Shown: piece after piece, positions 1-12,249 of the stretch
How positions within the stretch are numbered: the stretch's first letter is position 1
How the letters are laid out: each line of letters opens with the position of its first letter
Source: Tamarix chinensis
Lineage: Eukaryota > Streptophyta > Magnoliopsida > Caryophyllales > Tamaricaceae
Length of the DNA stretch: 64,000 nucleotides
Direction of reading: 5' to 3'
Assembly (NCBI GenBank): GCA_030549775.1
Contig: CM060173.1
Coordinates: 8,915,802 to 8,979,801, forward strand
The notes under the pieces: generated by a model
What the model was told of the DNA's origin: nothing
The model's database searches: none
What the model saw: only the letters and a program-made list of their open reading frames with translations
Position numbers and translations under genes: made by a program

Positions 1-3000
1 CAACCCTTACTGTGACACAAAACAGTGAGGGAGTTAATGATCTTCCTCAACCTGATACCTCTTCTTCAATTTGTATTACTCATGGATTGACAGTTCAACT
101 ATGTCAAAAATTGATGTCCTTGTTGAATGATAATGACAGTATACCACATCAATGACTTCTGCCACACATCATGCCAATTTTGCAGGTAATGTCATTGATT
201 TTTCTTATTGTGGATTGAATTCATGCATTTGTTCCAGGTGTTTGCAAGCATCTTCATCTTCCTGTCTCTGGATTATAGATTCAGGAGCCAGTGACCATAC
301 GTTCTGCTCCCCGAATCTGTTTTCCACCAAGCATAGCCTACCTAATCCATACTATCACTTTATCTTAATTTTCCTTTAACCTACTCTCAATTTCCAAAAT
401 CACTACTCATCTCAATAGTCAAGTCATTTTTACAACTGATCTTTGTCTATTGCAGGGCCCTTCACAGAAGAGGACACTGGTTCTTGGTAGGGTCAGTTGT
501 GGACCTTATTTGTAGCACAAGTCTTCATGTTTTGTCCACTCAAATCATGTCATTACTGGTCATGATGCTACTGTATCAGCTACTATTGATCCCATTCTTT
601 CTTCTTCAGTTTCTTCTTCTTGCTCAAATGTAATAGATACTTCTAATTCTTTAGTTTCTTTTTTGAATTATAGCACATTTATGGACCCTGTTCAACTGTG
701 GCATAATAGATTGGGACATTTGACTATGTACAAACTACAACAGTTGCAATTAATAAAAATATGTATCTATGAAATCTTGTGTGGATTTTATTTGCAATAT
801 CTATCCTAGCGCTCACCAACATTGTTTCCCCTTTCCTCATAGTAGAAAACACACCATAGAACCCTTTGAACTCATATATTGACATTTGGGGGCGCTACCA
901 TACACAAACCTACTTTAGCCATAAATATTTCCTTACTGTAGTGGACAATTACACCCGTACCACTTGGACTCACCTACAAGGAGCTAAAAGCAATGCCCTA
1001 TCATCAAAGTTTTCACTTCCATGGTTAAAATCCAATTCTATGCCAAGCTAAAAACAGCTTGATCCAATAATGCATTTGAGCTTGGATCATCCAATGAGGC
1101 CCAAGCCTTTTTTCAATCCTGTGGAATTTTACATCAAAACCTCTTGCTCACACACACCCCAACAAAATGGCATGAAAGAAAACACAAGCATTTGCTAGAA
1201 ACTGCTCGAGCCCTCCTTTTTCAATCTAATGTTTCCATCAAATATTGGGGAGAGATTCTGTATTGCCAGCAACTTATCTCATCAATCGCTTTCCTTCTAA
1301 ACTCTTACAAGGCAAATCCCCACATGAGATGTTATTTGGCAAAAATCCATAATACCATCACTTAAGAAGTTTCAATTGCTTTTGTTATATCAGCACTTCT
1401 CAATTTCATCATGACAAGTTTGCTCCCATGGCATTTCCTTGCGTTTTCTTAGGATGCCCTTTTCGAAAAAAGGCATACAAGGTTGTTGACATCGTCTATC
1501 ACAAAATTCATATCTCTAGATGCGTAACATTTCATGAACATGCTTTTTCTTATGTCAGCAAACTTAATACCTCTTCTTTGTTGCCCATTCATACCCTAAT
1601 TCCAAACATTATGCTTGATTTTTTCCCCTATTACTCCACATAATATTTCACCTAGTAATTTATCTTCGAGCTCTCACAATAATGACAATCCTCCTCCCAG
1701 TTATTCAAATCCTACATGCCACACTACTATTAGTTCTTCTGCTTCTATTCTTAGGTCAACAAGACCACATATTCAACCATCACACCTTAATGACTATGTT
1801 TGTAGTGTTGCTCACAGTCACACACATAACCCACATTTTCCTCACACAATAACTAATACCTTCTCTACTACTTCATTTCACACTTCTTGCATATTCTTTA
1901 ATACTCTAACTTCACAAAATCAATCCTTGCTTGATTCACTTGACAATATATAATGAACATTACACATATGAAGAAGCAATTATCCATCCTGCTTGGCATG
2001 AGGCCATGCAGAAAGAGTTTGATGCCTTACATGCTAATCGTACTTGGGATCTTGTTGAACTTCTAAAGAATCAATCAGTTGTAAATGGGTTTACAAAGGC
2101 AAACATCATGCTGATAGTACTATTCAGAGATGAATGGTAAGACTAGTAGTTCGTGGTTTCACATAGAAAAAAGGCATTGAATTTACTTAAACTTTTTCCC
2201 ACTAGTGAAAATGACCATCATGCGAGCCCTCATTGCCACCTCTGTGAAAGGCATTAGCACATGTTCCAGTTAGATGTTAATAATGCATTATTGCATGGTG
2301 ACTAGCAAGAAGAAATCTATATGCTTGCTCCACCAGGATTATCATTGCATACTACCACCGTTGTTTGTAAACTTCAAAAATCTCTCTACGATCTCAAGCA
2401 AGCCTCTTATTTATGTCATCATTAACTATCCATTGCATTACAGTCTCGAGGTTATGTCAATTCCAAGAATGATTACTCTTTATTCTTAAAAAAATCTCCA
2501 CTCATCTATTCTCCTTCTTGTTTATGTCGATGACATACTCATTACTGGAGATGACATGGAAGAGATAAGTTCACTCAAGATCTTCCTTGATAACGAATTT
2601 ACAATTAAAGATATTGGTCCTCTACACTATTTTCTTGGGATTGAAATTCTAGTTGAACCTTATGGTGTTATCCTTACACAACGCAAGTTTGCTACCAACC
2701 TTCTCGAGGAATTTGGGTGTTCTACTGCTACATCCACTCTTTGTCCTTTACCTACCAATATCAAACTTAACCTTGATGATGGCCCTTTACTCAAAGAGCC
2801 ACATCAATACAGGATTTTGGTTGGGAAGTTAAATTACCTCACCAACACTTGACCTGTTATGTTATTCAATACTTAAATCATTTTATGAGCTCACCAAGTG
2901 AAACTCATTTCCCTGCTGCTTTGCATACTCTCATGTCGCCAGAGAACCAGCTCAAGGATTATGCATGAATGACAATAGCTCCTTTGCATTACAAGCCTAT

Positions 3001-3487
3001 TGTGATTCTAATTGGGTTGCTTGTCCTTGCACAAGAAGAAGTGAAAGTGGTTTTTACATAATGATCGGTAATTTTCCTCTATCATGGAAGTCCAAGAAAC
3101 AACATACTATTGCCCTTTCTTCAGCTGACGTTGAATACCATTCCATGCGTAGAGTGACATCTAAACTTGCATGGCTTACACGATTGCTTGCAGATTTTTC
3201 AATCACATCCATCACTCCCATTCCATTGATTCCATTGAAATCTGATAGTCAAGTTATTATCAACAAAGCCAAGAACCCTATTTTCTATGAGAGAACCAAA
3301 CATATCAAAATTGCCTACCATCATGTTCGGGAACAAGTCCAAGCTGGTTTGATTTGTTTAATGAATGTTCAGACTTGTGACCAGCTGGTAGATATTCTCA
3401 CCAAAAGTCTTCTTGGCCCGACTCATCATTCCATCCTTGGCAAGTTGGGAGTTTTCAGTGTTTCGCCCTCTCCAACTAGAGGGGGGA
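1..3487 (+). pseudogene. Degenerate Ty1/copia retrotransposon pol, 3' part (element A)
   Basis: This is the polyprotein of a copia LTR retrotransposon, read in several frames in the usual copia order. The aspartic protease core WIIDSGASDHTF is at about 270-305. The GAG-pre-integrase motif LWHNRLGHLTMYKL is at about 697-740. The integrase core and its distal part (HKHLLETARALLFQ) span about 760-1360. Reverse transcriptase spans about 1960-2855, with the YVDDILITGDD active-site motif near 2525. RNase H is at about 2965-3490 and includes YCDSNW and SWKSKKQHTIALSSADVEY. Stop codons and frameshifts separate every domain, so the element cannot make a full polyprotein. The 5' LTR and gag lie beyond the left edge. 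The RNase H stretch of about 190 codons is the best preserved. The domain order is certain. Assignment to a named copia lineage (TORK-like) is only a guess. Confidence 0.93.
3476..3487 (+). other. Polypurine tract of copia element A
   Basis: A purine run containing GAGGGGGGA directly precedes the TG that opens the LTR. In LTR retrotransposons this tract primes plus-strand DNA synthesis. Its position immediately after RNase H fits the copia layout. Confidence 0.8.
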
Positions 3488-3764
3488 TGTTAAGCATAAA
3501 TATCTCCCGTGTTAATACAACAGATTGTTTAGTTAGAAAGATTGATTAGTAAATGTGTTGTGATTGATTAACAGACTATATTCTTTAGTTAGTTAAATCA
3601 TGTACGGTATACAAGGACGTACGTATAGGTTATAAGACACAAGTCACAAGTCTGTAACACACAACAACTTCTTCTCCCACATTCTTTCTTCTTCTCTCCC
3701 TGTTTTCTCTGAAGTTTAAGTTTAATGGAGAATTCCTCCATTGATACCAAGTATCGTTGGATAT
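3488..3764 (+). repeat. 3' LTR of copia element A (right end approximate)
   Basis: The repeat opens with TGTTAAGCATAAATATC right after the polypurine tract. It runs through a pyrimidine-rich stretch (about 3660-3715) typical of a copia LTR R/U5 region. The right boundary could not be fixed because the 5' LTR is outside the window. A CA dinucleotide near 3764 is one candidate, and others exist from 3675 onward. The flanking DNA then continues as an intron of the minus-strand exonuclease-like gene. Confidence 0.7.
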
Positions 3765-3902
3765 TTTCAAGATATTGTTCAGTGTGTAAGAGCTAAAGAG
3801 CTAGTACATAAGGGTAATAACTCTATGAACTATTGCTAAGCAAATACAAAAGCAACTTGAAAACAGCTACGAAAATGAGATTATTACAAAATAGATTGAA
3901 AC

Positions 3903-5215
3903 CTGTGAAAGAAATCCGTGACCTCCATCGTTTGTGCATTAATCATCAAAACGGGGAATTCAAGAATCTCAACTTTTCCTTCTAAATCAAGAACCAATAG
4001 AAAATCTATGTGCTGGGACTGCAAATTCTTACACTCAGCAACATTTGTACGAAGCTCCACAGACCAGCTATGATTGAATTTCTCTAGATGATTAGGATCG
4101 TCCATCTGCATGTAGAAATCATTGCAATTAGAAGCAAAAGTCACAATTCTTGTTCTCCCGTTATGCTTGAAATATAACTCGCACTCACTAATCTGGTCTC
4201 CCCGTAAAAATATCACTTTTGACAAGTATCAAACTATATAAGCCTGATAAAATGGCGTATGTCAGAAGTTCCAGTGCCCATACAAAGATTGCAGGAGAAA
4301 AAGGAAAGAGAAAGAGAAAGGGAAATAGGCCTTTCTAATATCATTACATTGACGCGGTGAGGGAAAACGAACAACTAAGAGAAAGTTATTCCCGACATAA
4401 CTCTTTAACAAATGAATATTCCACTACCATTCTGCAGTAACAGCTACATCAGCTAACACGCATACCAACAACCTCTTGATATTTATTAAGATGAAGAACA
4501 AATGACGGACACAAAATGACTTAACAATCTGCTAAATAATGCATTAGCAACGTTCACAATCTATGCAGACATATTGCCTAACTATCCAATGAAAAACTAA
4601 ATTATGCGTTCGATATCAAACTTCGTTAGCCCAGACCCCAGTAAATGTAAGAAAAGAAATCCCCGAATGATAGACACGTAGTGAGACCTTTCGTCGAACA
4701 TGTAGAGCACACTGCATGAAACATGCACAGATCTATGTACCTCACACTTACAGCCTTCAATTATCAGCACAACTGCCAGCTAATCAATGAATCCAAAGCG
4801 ACCAACCCTGACCCAATTTCACAAATTTCTTTCGCCTTCCAATACCTAAAATAATTATCACTGCCATGCTTTCGGAAACGAAAATCCGGGCATAACAAAT
4901 GGACCTAGAATAAATATTGGGATTGAATAACCTTACCATAGTGCATCTACCTTGGGTATAGTATAAGCACATTGGCTTCCACCGATGAACATCCTTCTTA
5001 AAACGCATAGACACATCAACTGAAGAGGAAGGAGGAGGTGGAGAAGAAGGATTTTGTGTAGTCATCGAAGCATATGGTCGACAGCTACGAAGAGATGCAG
5101 GAGGACCTAAGAGGGGGGGAATTAAGAAACGGATAACCGTGCAAAATAGATGAGGATCGCGAAAACTAGGAGACGTCATGCATATTGAGATCGGAGAGAA
5201 GGCCATGGTATACAC
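3903..5215 (-). CDS. ERL1: ERI-1-like 3'-5' exonuclease gene, exons 1 and 2 only
   Basis: Two coding exons read on the minus strand. Exon 1 (5215 to 4937, 93 codons) has a hydroxyl- and proline-rich N-terminus that could be a transit peptide, then RFKKDVHRWKPMCLYYTQGR. It ends at CTATG followed by a clean GTAAGG donor. Exon 2 (4105 to 3903) follows an ATGCAG acceptor, starts MDDPNHLEKFNH, includes DFLLVLDLEGKVEILEFPVL and ends at a CACAG/GTTTCA junction in phase 2. The VLDLEG segment is the first acidic motif of DEDDh exonucleases. The CCCH-like lead-in plus DEDDh core matches the plant ERI-1-like family, which in Arabidopsis is described as a chloroplast enzyme for rRNA maturation. The remaining exons must lie left of the window, because copia element A occupies intron 2. 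Possible starts are at 5215, 5206 or 5179. A broken relic cannot be excluded, but both exons are free of stops and have good splice sites. Confidence 0.85.
4106..4936 (-). other. Intron 1 of the ERL1-like gene; source of a diverged copy at 22.6 kb
   Basis: This stretch is bounded by a GTAAGG donor and an ATGCAG acceptor on the minus strand. It has no coding potential. Its part from about 4205 to 4470 aligns by eye with 22650-22915; for example GACAAGTATCAAACTATA here matches AACAAGTATCAAACTACT there, and many blocks follow in the same order. Confidence 0.8.
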
Positions 5216-5287
5216 GTTTGGGGTTGGATTCGCGCGATTCTTCAGTGTTCACGGTCGCGGTTCCACCTGCAGCTTCCGGCACTAGTA

Positions 5288-5715
5288 CGGTTCGTTTGGA
5301 TCGAAGAGAATCGAAATAAGAGTAAAAGGAAATTAAAGTAAATATTATAAAATGTTATTTAAATGATATTAATTTAATCTGAATTAATCGAGATTAATAT
5401 TTTAAAGATTATATTTAAATTGAAGTAAATGAAGGTTAAAAAATAAAGCAAATGACATTTATATTATAATATTAAATAAATAAGTCCTATTGAGGGATAT
5501 TTTGGTCCTATCAGATCAAAAATTTATCTATTCTTTCACCTTTACCTCTGTTATTTTCGAAATCGGAGGTTAATAAAAATGAGATTAATCTAGGTGAATG
5601 GAGATGAAACATTAACTCCGATTCACACAGATAGAATTATTAAAAATGGTATCCAAACGAGGTGAATAAATTAATTCACCTCTGTTAACTCCATTTTGCC
5701 CCAATTCAAACGCAC
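5288..5715. mobile_element. PIF/Harbinger-like MITE, copy 1 of 3
   Basis: The element starts near TTCGTTTGGATCG and ends near CCAATTCAAACGCAC, so the ends are inverted relative to each other. It is AT-rich, about 430 bp, and contains AAATGAAGGTTAAAAAATAA and GGTGAATGGAGATGAA blocks also found in the copies at 56.45 and 57.58 kb. It has no coding capacity. It lies about 70 bp upstream of the start of the ERL1-like gene, so it could affect that promoter; this is inference. Confidence 0.75.
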
Positions 5716-5735
5716 TAATAAAGTCACTATAATGG

Positions 5736-6584
5736 TTGGACTCGGAAGACTCAAACTGCTTGTCCAACTATCATACAAAAACCAATTTTTTTTTACAGAA
5801 AATACTTTGGATCGAAATACTAAAATTATCTCTTCTATTATTTAAGTCTCATTTCCCTCCTTTCATGCATTCATTTTTCTCACTCGCTTTTTCAGCCAAC
5901 CAGCCGATGGAAATGTGAGTTATTATTATTATTGCTAACATCGTTAATTTATACCAGTGGAAAGGGAGTAGTTTCGATAATTTCTACCATTGTTGTTGTG
6001 CTAAAATCGTTGATTTTAACTAATGGATGAGAAGAGTTTCGGCAACTAATATTGTACAAGTTACATGAAACTATGAAATCTTAGATTTTCTTTTAGAAAT
6101 GTATCTATATGTTTACATATTATAGATTCGTATATATTTTTTTCGGTGGAAGGGGAGATCTTTGGTAAATTTTGCCAGTGAAGAAATCATGGTTTCAAAA
6201 GTTTGCTTCAATATAGTGGTATAAGCTTCAATGGAAATTGTCGATGGGGAGGGAGAGTTTCGACAATTTATACCATTGTTGTTGTGCTAACATCGTTATT
6301 TTGGAGATTTGATGACTATTATTGCGTGAGTTTTATGAAAGCACGAAACCATAGTTTTGTTGTTTACATATGTATAGATTCATGCATGGAGAGGTTTGAT
6401 TATTTTTGCTAGTTGGAGGAGGAGAGCTTCGCTAATTTTTTGTCGGGAGAGGGGAGATCTTAGGTAAATGTTGTCTGAGGGTCATGGTTTTGGAAGATTG
6501 CACCGATGTGGGGGTATAGGCTTCGATAGAAATTATCGTTTGAGGGTTAAGGCTTCAGGTAAGAACACCGGTAGGGACTTAAGA
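5736..6584. repeat. AT-rich flank with degenerate direct repeat
   Basis: No gene is seen here. Two diverged copies of a segment of about 190 bp occur at roughly 5955-6150 and 6245-6395. They share TACCATTGTTGTTGTGCTAA and a later block around GTTTACATAT. Short related pieces such as GGCTTCAG and GGTAAGAACACC continue up to the hAT insertion point. Confidence 0.55.
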
Positions 6585-6592
6585 GCTTCAGT
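6585..6592. repeat. 8-bp target-site duplication, left copy (GCTTCAGT)
   Basis: The octamer GCTTCAGT is directly repeated at 11188-11195, immediately outside both ends of the hAT element. An exact 8-bp duplication is the signature of hAT transposition. Confidence 0.9.
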
Positions 6593-9500
6593 TAAGGAAG
6601 GTAGTTGGGTGGGTTTTATCCGAAACCCGACGAATAAAATCCGTCGGATATATAAACGGATTCAGATATGGATACAAATGAGAGATAAAAAAATCTATCA
6701 GGTACGGATACAGGTAAGGGGTATCCAAATCTGTACCCACTTATATACTCGCATCCGTACCCATATCCATTTACTAGTAATAAAAATACTATTTTACCCT
6801 TCATTTAAATAAAATAAAAATACATATGATAAGGTTAAAAATGTAAATTAAACAAAACCCCTAAAAATCTAACAAAATCTAACAACCGCGCCTCTACCCT
6901 GTTACTTACCACTAGCCCATCGTGCACTCTTAAGTCTGAATTTTGTTCGACACTTCAACTGTTCCTTTCCTTCTTCCTCAAAATTCAATTCTCCATTAAC
7001 AGCATACGACGTCCCCACTTCTCAATCTTCCTCTCTGTTGCGTGAGTTTGGCGAGACTGAGTTGTGACGTCCTTCGAGGCTTCCTCTTGGTATCGTCGTC
7101 TCGAGTCTAGACCTCTCCTTCTCTCAGTCATTCTATGGCTGCAGTGTCCTGTCGTCGACTCCGTCTCACTGACCACATCTCGTCGTGCCGAAGACATTAG
7201 ATGAGGTCTTCCTCTGGCCTCTTCCTTCTCTCAATCTGTCGACCGTTATTTTTTTCTCAATCGCCATTATTTTTCTTCTCAGGTGCAAGTCCTTTCTCCA
7301 ATTCTCCTCAGCAAGCTAGTGAAGAAGACGAGGACGACGACCTTCGAGCTAGATCTTCCAAACAAAGTCTTCGCCAACGAAAGCAAGCAGATCCATCATC
7401 CATGTATTGGGTAAGATTTAAATTTTTTCTTCTTTAGCAAACAGTCCATTCATGATTCATTGGAACTTTGGTTGTTTGTTGAAAAATTCAAATTTTTGAT
7501 GTAGCATGTTGTTTGTTGAAAAATGTAATAATTGAGATGGTTGGCAACTGGCGATTGGGTGGGTTTCATAATCTTTTGTTTAAGGCCTTGAGCAGATTAA
7601 GGCATCGAGAAAATGCTGCATATCGGAAGGAGGTTGATTGGTTGAAAAAGGATGAGAAAGATATGTAACAGTAATCATTAGTAATTACTTATATGCGTGA
7701 TTTAATGAACAAATTAGTATATGTTGTACTGAGATTTGGAGAGGCTCTAGAGGATGAATGGATGATTATCTCAAAATTCTAAAAAAAGAAGGTTTGTGAC
7801 CTGTTGTTTTGGATTAATGGATTATCTTCTTTGACTAACGGGAGGAGTAAAGCAGTAAACCTACTGTTTTGGATTATCAAATTTCATTAACCTGATGGTT
7901 TATTCTTTATGAGATTAGTGTAGAAATAAGATAAGCTAACTGGCCATAAGATATTAAGATTAACTCAAATTCACTTTCTTTGCTAAGGAATGTTGCACGA
8001 ATCATGGGAGAGAAAAGTTTTATGTTGCAGCCTGCAGTTGCCACCCTTTTGAAATTGATAAACTAGAAGCTAGAAGCCTAGAATAAAGATTTTATTTCCT
8101 TCTTTTACAAGTTCCAACATTTATCCCAACTTCCAAACATTAAAGTTATGTATTACTTAATGGCTTTACTATTTTGTATTCTATTTGATATTGTGAAGTT
8201 TTAATATTTTATATGGTTTCATAATTTTCTTTTTAGGTTTAGGAATGTCAACTAGAGCTAGTACTACCGAATCACCAAGTTAAATACCTCCATATTCATC
8301 CATTGCAGCTAGTAACCCCATTACTATTGAGCCATATACAAATGAGGAAGAGGAATATGTATAAGTGCAACAACTTACTTTAGGGGAAAAAAGAAAGAAA
8401 ACTTTTATTGTATGGGAACATTTTAATGCAGTGGAAACTAATGGAAAGAAGAAGGCCATTTGTAGAGGTTGTAATAAAATTCTAAGTGGGGATCCCAAAA
8501 ATGGCACTTCTCATTTGCATAAGCATATAAAGAAGTGTGTAGGTTATACAAGGAAAGGGAAAGATAATGATCATTGAATTCAATCAAGAAGTTTCAAGGT
8601 AAGACTTGTGTAATATGGTGGTCATGCATGAGTATCCACTTTCTATAGTGGAACATGAAGGATTTAAAAAGTTTGTGTCCGGTATTCAACTTTATTTTAA
8701 GTTGATTTAGAGGAATACATTAAAGAGTGATATCCTTAAGATGTTTGAGTTTGAGAAAAATAAAACAATGTCCCTATTACGTTGTAATAAGAGTCGAATT
8801 TCAATCACTACTGACATGTGGACCGCTCAAAATCAAAAGAAGGGTTTTATGGCTATAACATCTCATTGGATTGATACTCAATGGAACTTACAAAGTCGGA
8901 TACTCAGGTACTTTTAATATTTTATCCACATCAATTTCTAAGTTTCGATGTTAATACTATGTAACAATGTGTTGTTCTCATTTTTATTTGTTGTTTTGTT
9001 TCCTTTTATCTTTGTTAAGGTTCATATATGATCCTGCTCCCCAAATAGCTGAAGTTCTTTGTGATGTTTTGTTAACTGTTGTGGTGGATTGGAATATTGA
9101 TACAAAACTCACAACACTAATTGTTGACAATTGTACTACCAACGATGCTATGATTGATGAGATGAAAAGGAGATTACAAGCGAAGTGTTTTTTGTTGCAT
9201 GGAAATTATTTTCACATGTGTTGTGCTGCACATATTCTTAATTTGATTGTTAGGGATGGGATGGATGTAATACAAAATACAATTGAAAATATTCGTGAGA
9301 GTGTGGTGTTTTGGAGGGAAACACCAAAAAGAATAGAAAGGTTTGTAGAGGTTTGTCAACAAAAAGACGTTCCATATACTAAGGCCGTAGTGCAAGATTG
9401 TAAGACAAGATGGAACTCCACTTTCTTAATTCTTGATGTTGCATTGTTGTATGAATATGTGTTTGAGCGGTTATCATGGTTGGAGCCTATATTGAAATGT

Positions 9501-11187
9501 TGTCCTAGTTCTGAGGAGTGGGAAATGGCTCAGATTATTTGTTCAAAATTATCGTTGTTTTATGAGGTTACTTTATTGTTTTTGGAAAATAAGTATCCTA
9601 CTTCTAACTTGTATTTACCTAAGGTATATCATATTAGATTGGCTTTGACTAAATGGGCATTTGAGGAAGATGAAGATTTTAAGAATATGGTTAAAAAAAT
9701 GTTAGAGAATTTTGATAAATATTGGAGTGTTATTCATGAGATTATGGCAGAAGCAACCATTTTGGATCCCCGATTTAAAATGAAGTTGGTGGAATGTTAT
9801 TATTCCTTGATTTATCCTAACTCCACTTATGATGAGGTAAAGAAAGTTTGTAGAACATGTTATGAATTATTTTGTGAGTATGAGGAGAAACTGAAGCGTA
9901 TAGAGAGAAATAAAAGTACATCTTGTGGTTTAACTATTTCTAGTCATACTTCCTATGGTGGTAGTGCTAGTTTGGGTTCTAGAGGAGTAGACATATATGA
10001 AAAGTGGTTAGCTAACCATGGCGTCATTAATTCATCGCAAAAGAATGAGTTAGACTATTACTTGGAGGAGGTTGTTATGCCAAGGATGGAGAACTTTGAT
10101 ATTTTGTTATGGAGGAAGACAAACACTAAGTTTCCAATTTTGCAAAATATGGATAGAGATATTCTTGCTATTCTTGTTTCCATAGTTTCTTTAGAATCTG
10201 CTTTTAGTATGAGCGGTCAGTTTATTACTCATCACCGCAATCGGTTACATCCAAAGACTTTAGAAGCATTGATGTGTGGTCGAGAATGGCTTTGGGCAAC
10301 AATGATGAGTGACAATGGTGACATTTTGTTTATATTATTAAAATTTAGTTTAATTATGAAATATGTATTCTTTTATCTATGGATTTTATTATTTCAATTA
10401 TTTTCTAGATAATAATGATTATGAAGTATCATATTATCGTGGCGCTTGTCATGCTTCTTTTGAGGATGAGGAGTCCGACGATGGTGAAAATGACGTAAAA
10501 CTTAGATATTTATAAATTTTATAATGTTATTAGTAAATGTAATATATATATATATTCTGTAATATATATGAATATATATACATTTTTTTACTATTTATTT
10601 TTACTTTTTTTATGTACCAGGTAGATGCATGATGATTGAAGTCTGAATATTCAAGAATGTAGATTGAAAAGTTCATCCTATCATAATTCATGAATGTCAT
10701 TTGTGTTCTACTAATTTTTTTTCCGGACATTATCTATTAGTTTTAAACAATGTTGTTGTTAACATATTTTACTATGTTTTTCTATTATGCTACAGAGAAA
10801 TTATCAACTTTATCTACTAAGTTGATGAATTATTGTTTTTTTTTCTATTTTTTATATACATTTTAATGTCAAAAAAATAATTTCGTAGGTGAATTCTGCA
10901 TAATTAAAAATTTTGACAGGTGAACGGGTAATGAAATCGGATAAACGGGTAATGCTAATAGATAAACGGAAAATTTTAATCTATTGGGTAATGAGTTTGA
11001 TGGAAAACAGGATTATCTGTCAGGCGTTGTATTATCTATTGGATATCGGGTATCCGCCAGATACGGATATGGGTGAAGTAATGGATACTCGTTCGGGCAC
11101 TAGTATAGATATGGTTAAAAAATTTATTATCGGGTTCGGGTACGGATAAAGGGTACCTGATCCGTACCCGCCCTGTTGCTATCCCTA
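6593..11187 (+). mobile_element. Ac-type hAT DNA transposon, 4.6 kb (hAT-1)
   Basis: The left end TAAGGAAGGTAGTTGGGTGG and the reverse complement of the right end, TAGGGATAGCAACAGGGCGG, form diverged terminal inverted repeats of about 20 bp. An exact 8-bp duplication GCTTCAGT flanks them. Subterminal regions are full of CGGGTACGGATA and AAACGG-like repeats on both sides (6605-6780 and 10915-11170), as in Ac. The interior holds a 5' region rich in CT and charged codons (about 6960-7410, with a possible donor GTAAGATT near 7410) and then the transposase. This is the only element in the window whose two ends, target duplication and transposase can all be seen, so it is probably one of the younger insertions. 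Confidence 0.92.
8245..10515 (+). pseudogene. hAT transposase of hAT-1, three exons, lightly mutated
   Basis: The protein cuts and rejoins hAT termini in the nucleus. An ATG at 8245 opens the frame, but TAA stops lie at 8281 and 8362. A BED zinc finger follows (8395-8560; CRGCNKIL, then HLHKHIKKC). A frameshift near 8578 and stops near 8597 and 8708 break the linker. The catalytic region then reads RISITTDMWTAQNQKKGF, carrying the first Asp. An intron of GT...AG type (8908-9019) joins in phase to exon 2 (9020-10317). Exon 2 has LIVDNCTTND (second Asp), CCAAHILNLIVRDGMD, CKTRWNST, and the dimerization block ILAILVSIVSLESAFSMSG with HHRNRLHPKTLEALM. A second intron (10318-10408) leads to an acidic tail ending at TAA 10513-10515. 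Exon 2 is uninterrupted, so inactivation is recent or confined to the N-terminal part. Confidence 0.9.
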
Positions 11188-11195
11188 GCTTCAGT
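11188..11195. repeat. 8-bp target-site duplication, right copy (GCTTCAGT)
   Basis: This is identical to 6585-6592 and immediately follows the terminal CCCTA of the hAT element. Confidence 0.9.
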
Positions 11196-12240
11196 AAGAA
11201 CGTATGGTGTTGGGGTAAGGGCTTCAATCAATACCACTAGTAGGACGAGTTAGGGTTTTGGGGGTAATTAATTTTTAGTTTATCGTGGGTAATTGATTTT
11301 TAGTTTGTTATATTATTCTATTAAAATAGCTTATCGTGGACAACTACGACTAATAATTAATAAAGTTATTGTTGATGCATTTTATTAGTTGTTATTTTAA
11401 TTAATATAGATAAAGTACTTGTTTATGAGATTATATTAACTTTAAAGATGTTAGCAAAGATAAGTGGTTAATTAGATGTTATATAGACATTTTTTTTAGT
11501 TTATTAAGATTTGTGTGGGATTATTTTATAACGGTGGGTATTTATATTTTTTTTATTGAATTTGCTATATTATACTATTTTTTCTAGTTTATTGTATATA
11601 ACAAATTTATTAAATATATTTAGAGAACTTATTTATAAGATTATATAACTTTTCTTAAATCTTTTAATATTTTTGAATACGTTTATAAAATAAATGGAAT
11701 GTTGTTATAAAAATTTATATAAAATGCAATAGATCAATAACTTTCTTAGTTATAAATTTGGGTGTACATACATACATAATATGGGTTGAAACTATGATAT
11801 CTAATGATTACATTACTTTGATCTATGTGTTTACCTTTTATTTCTGTCATGACTATTTACCTATCATTCATGTAGTTAATATTAATTTACGTAAGTTTGT
11901 TATTGAAATTCAGATAAGTTACAAACAAGACAGAGTACTAGATAAGATAGATGGTCGTCTGGCTACCTCTTCTTCAGAATAAAACATAAATGTTACAGAG
12001 CAACTTACTCCGATGTCTCATCTAAATTTTTTTAGAAAAACTCTTGTCACGGGACTACGATGATGTAAAAAAGCTAGTTAACAATAACTAGAAGAAGCTA
12101 TAAAACAACAAGAATATGAATAAGCTCTTAAACAACCAAGGTCAATTCATCAGCCTCCTACCTTTCTAACATTTATAGACTATGTAAGTCGTTCATCATT
12201 TATGGCTGATGTAGCTATTTCAGGGGTACGGAAGTTTTCC
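11196..12240. other. AT-rich stretch, nothing recognised
   Basis: The first 70 bases continue the pre-insertion flank of the hAT element. The rest is AT-rich with many stop codons on both strands. No gene or repeat was recognised. Confidence 0.5.
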
Positions 12241-12249
12241 ATTATCTAT

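Noticed and set aside
4784..4936. Continuation of exon 1 of the ERL1-like gene past 4937
   Set aside because: The frame stays open, but the GTAAGG donor at 4936-4931 and the in-phase acceptor at 4105 reproduce the family sequence. The extra residues do not belong.
8967..9019. Alternative start of the hAT-1 transposase at 8967
   Set aside because: This stretch is the pyrimidine-rich 3' part of an intron ending in TTGTTAAG. The catalytic region upstream joins to 9020 in phase.
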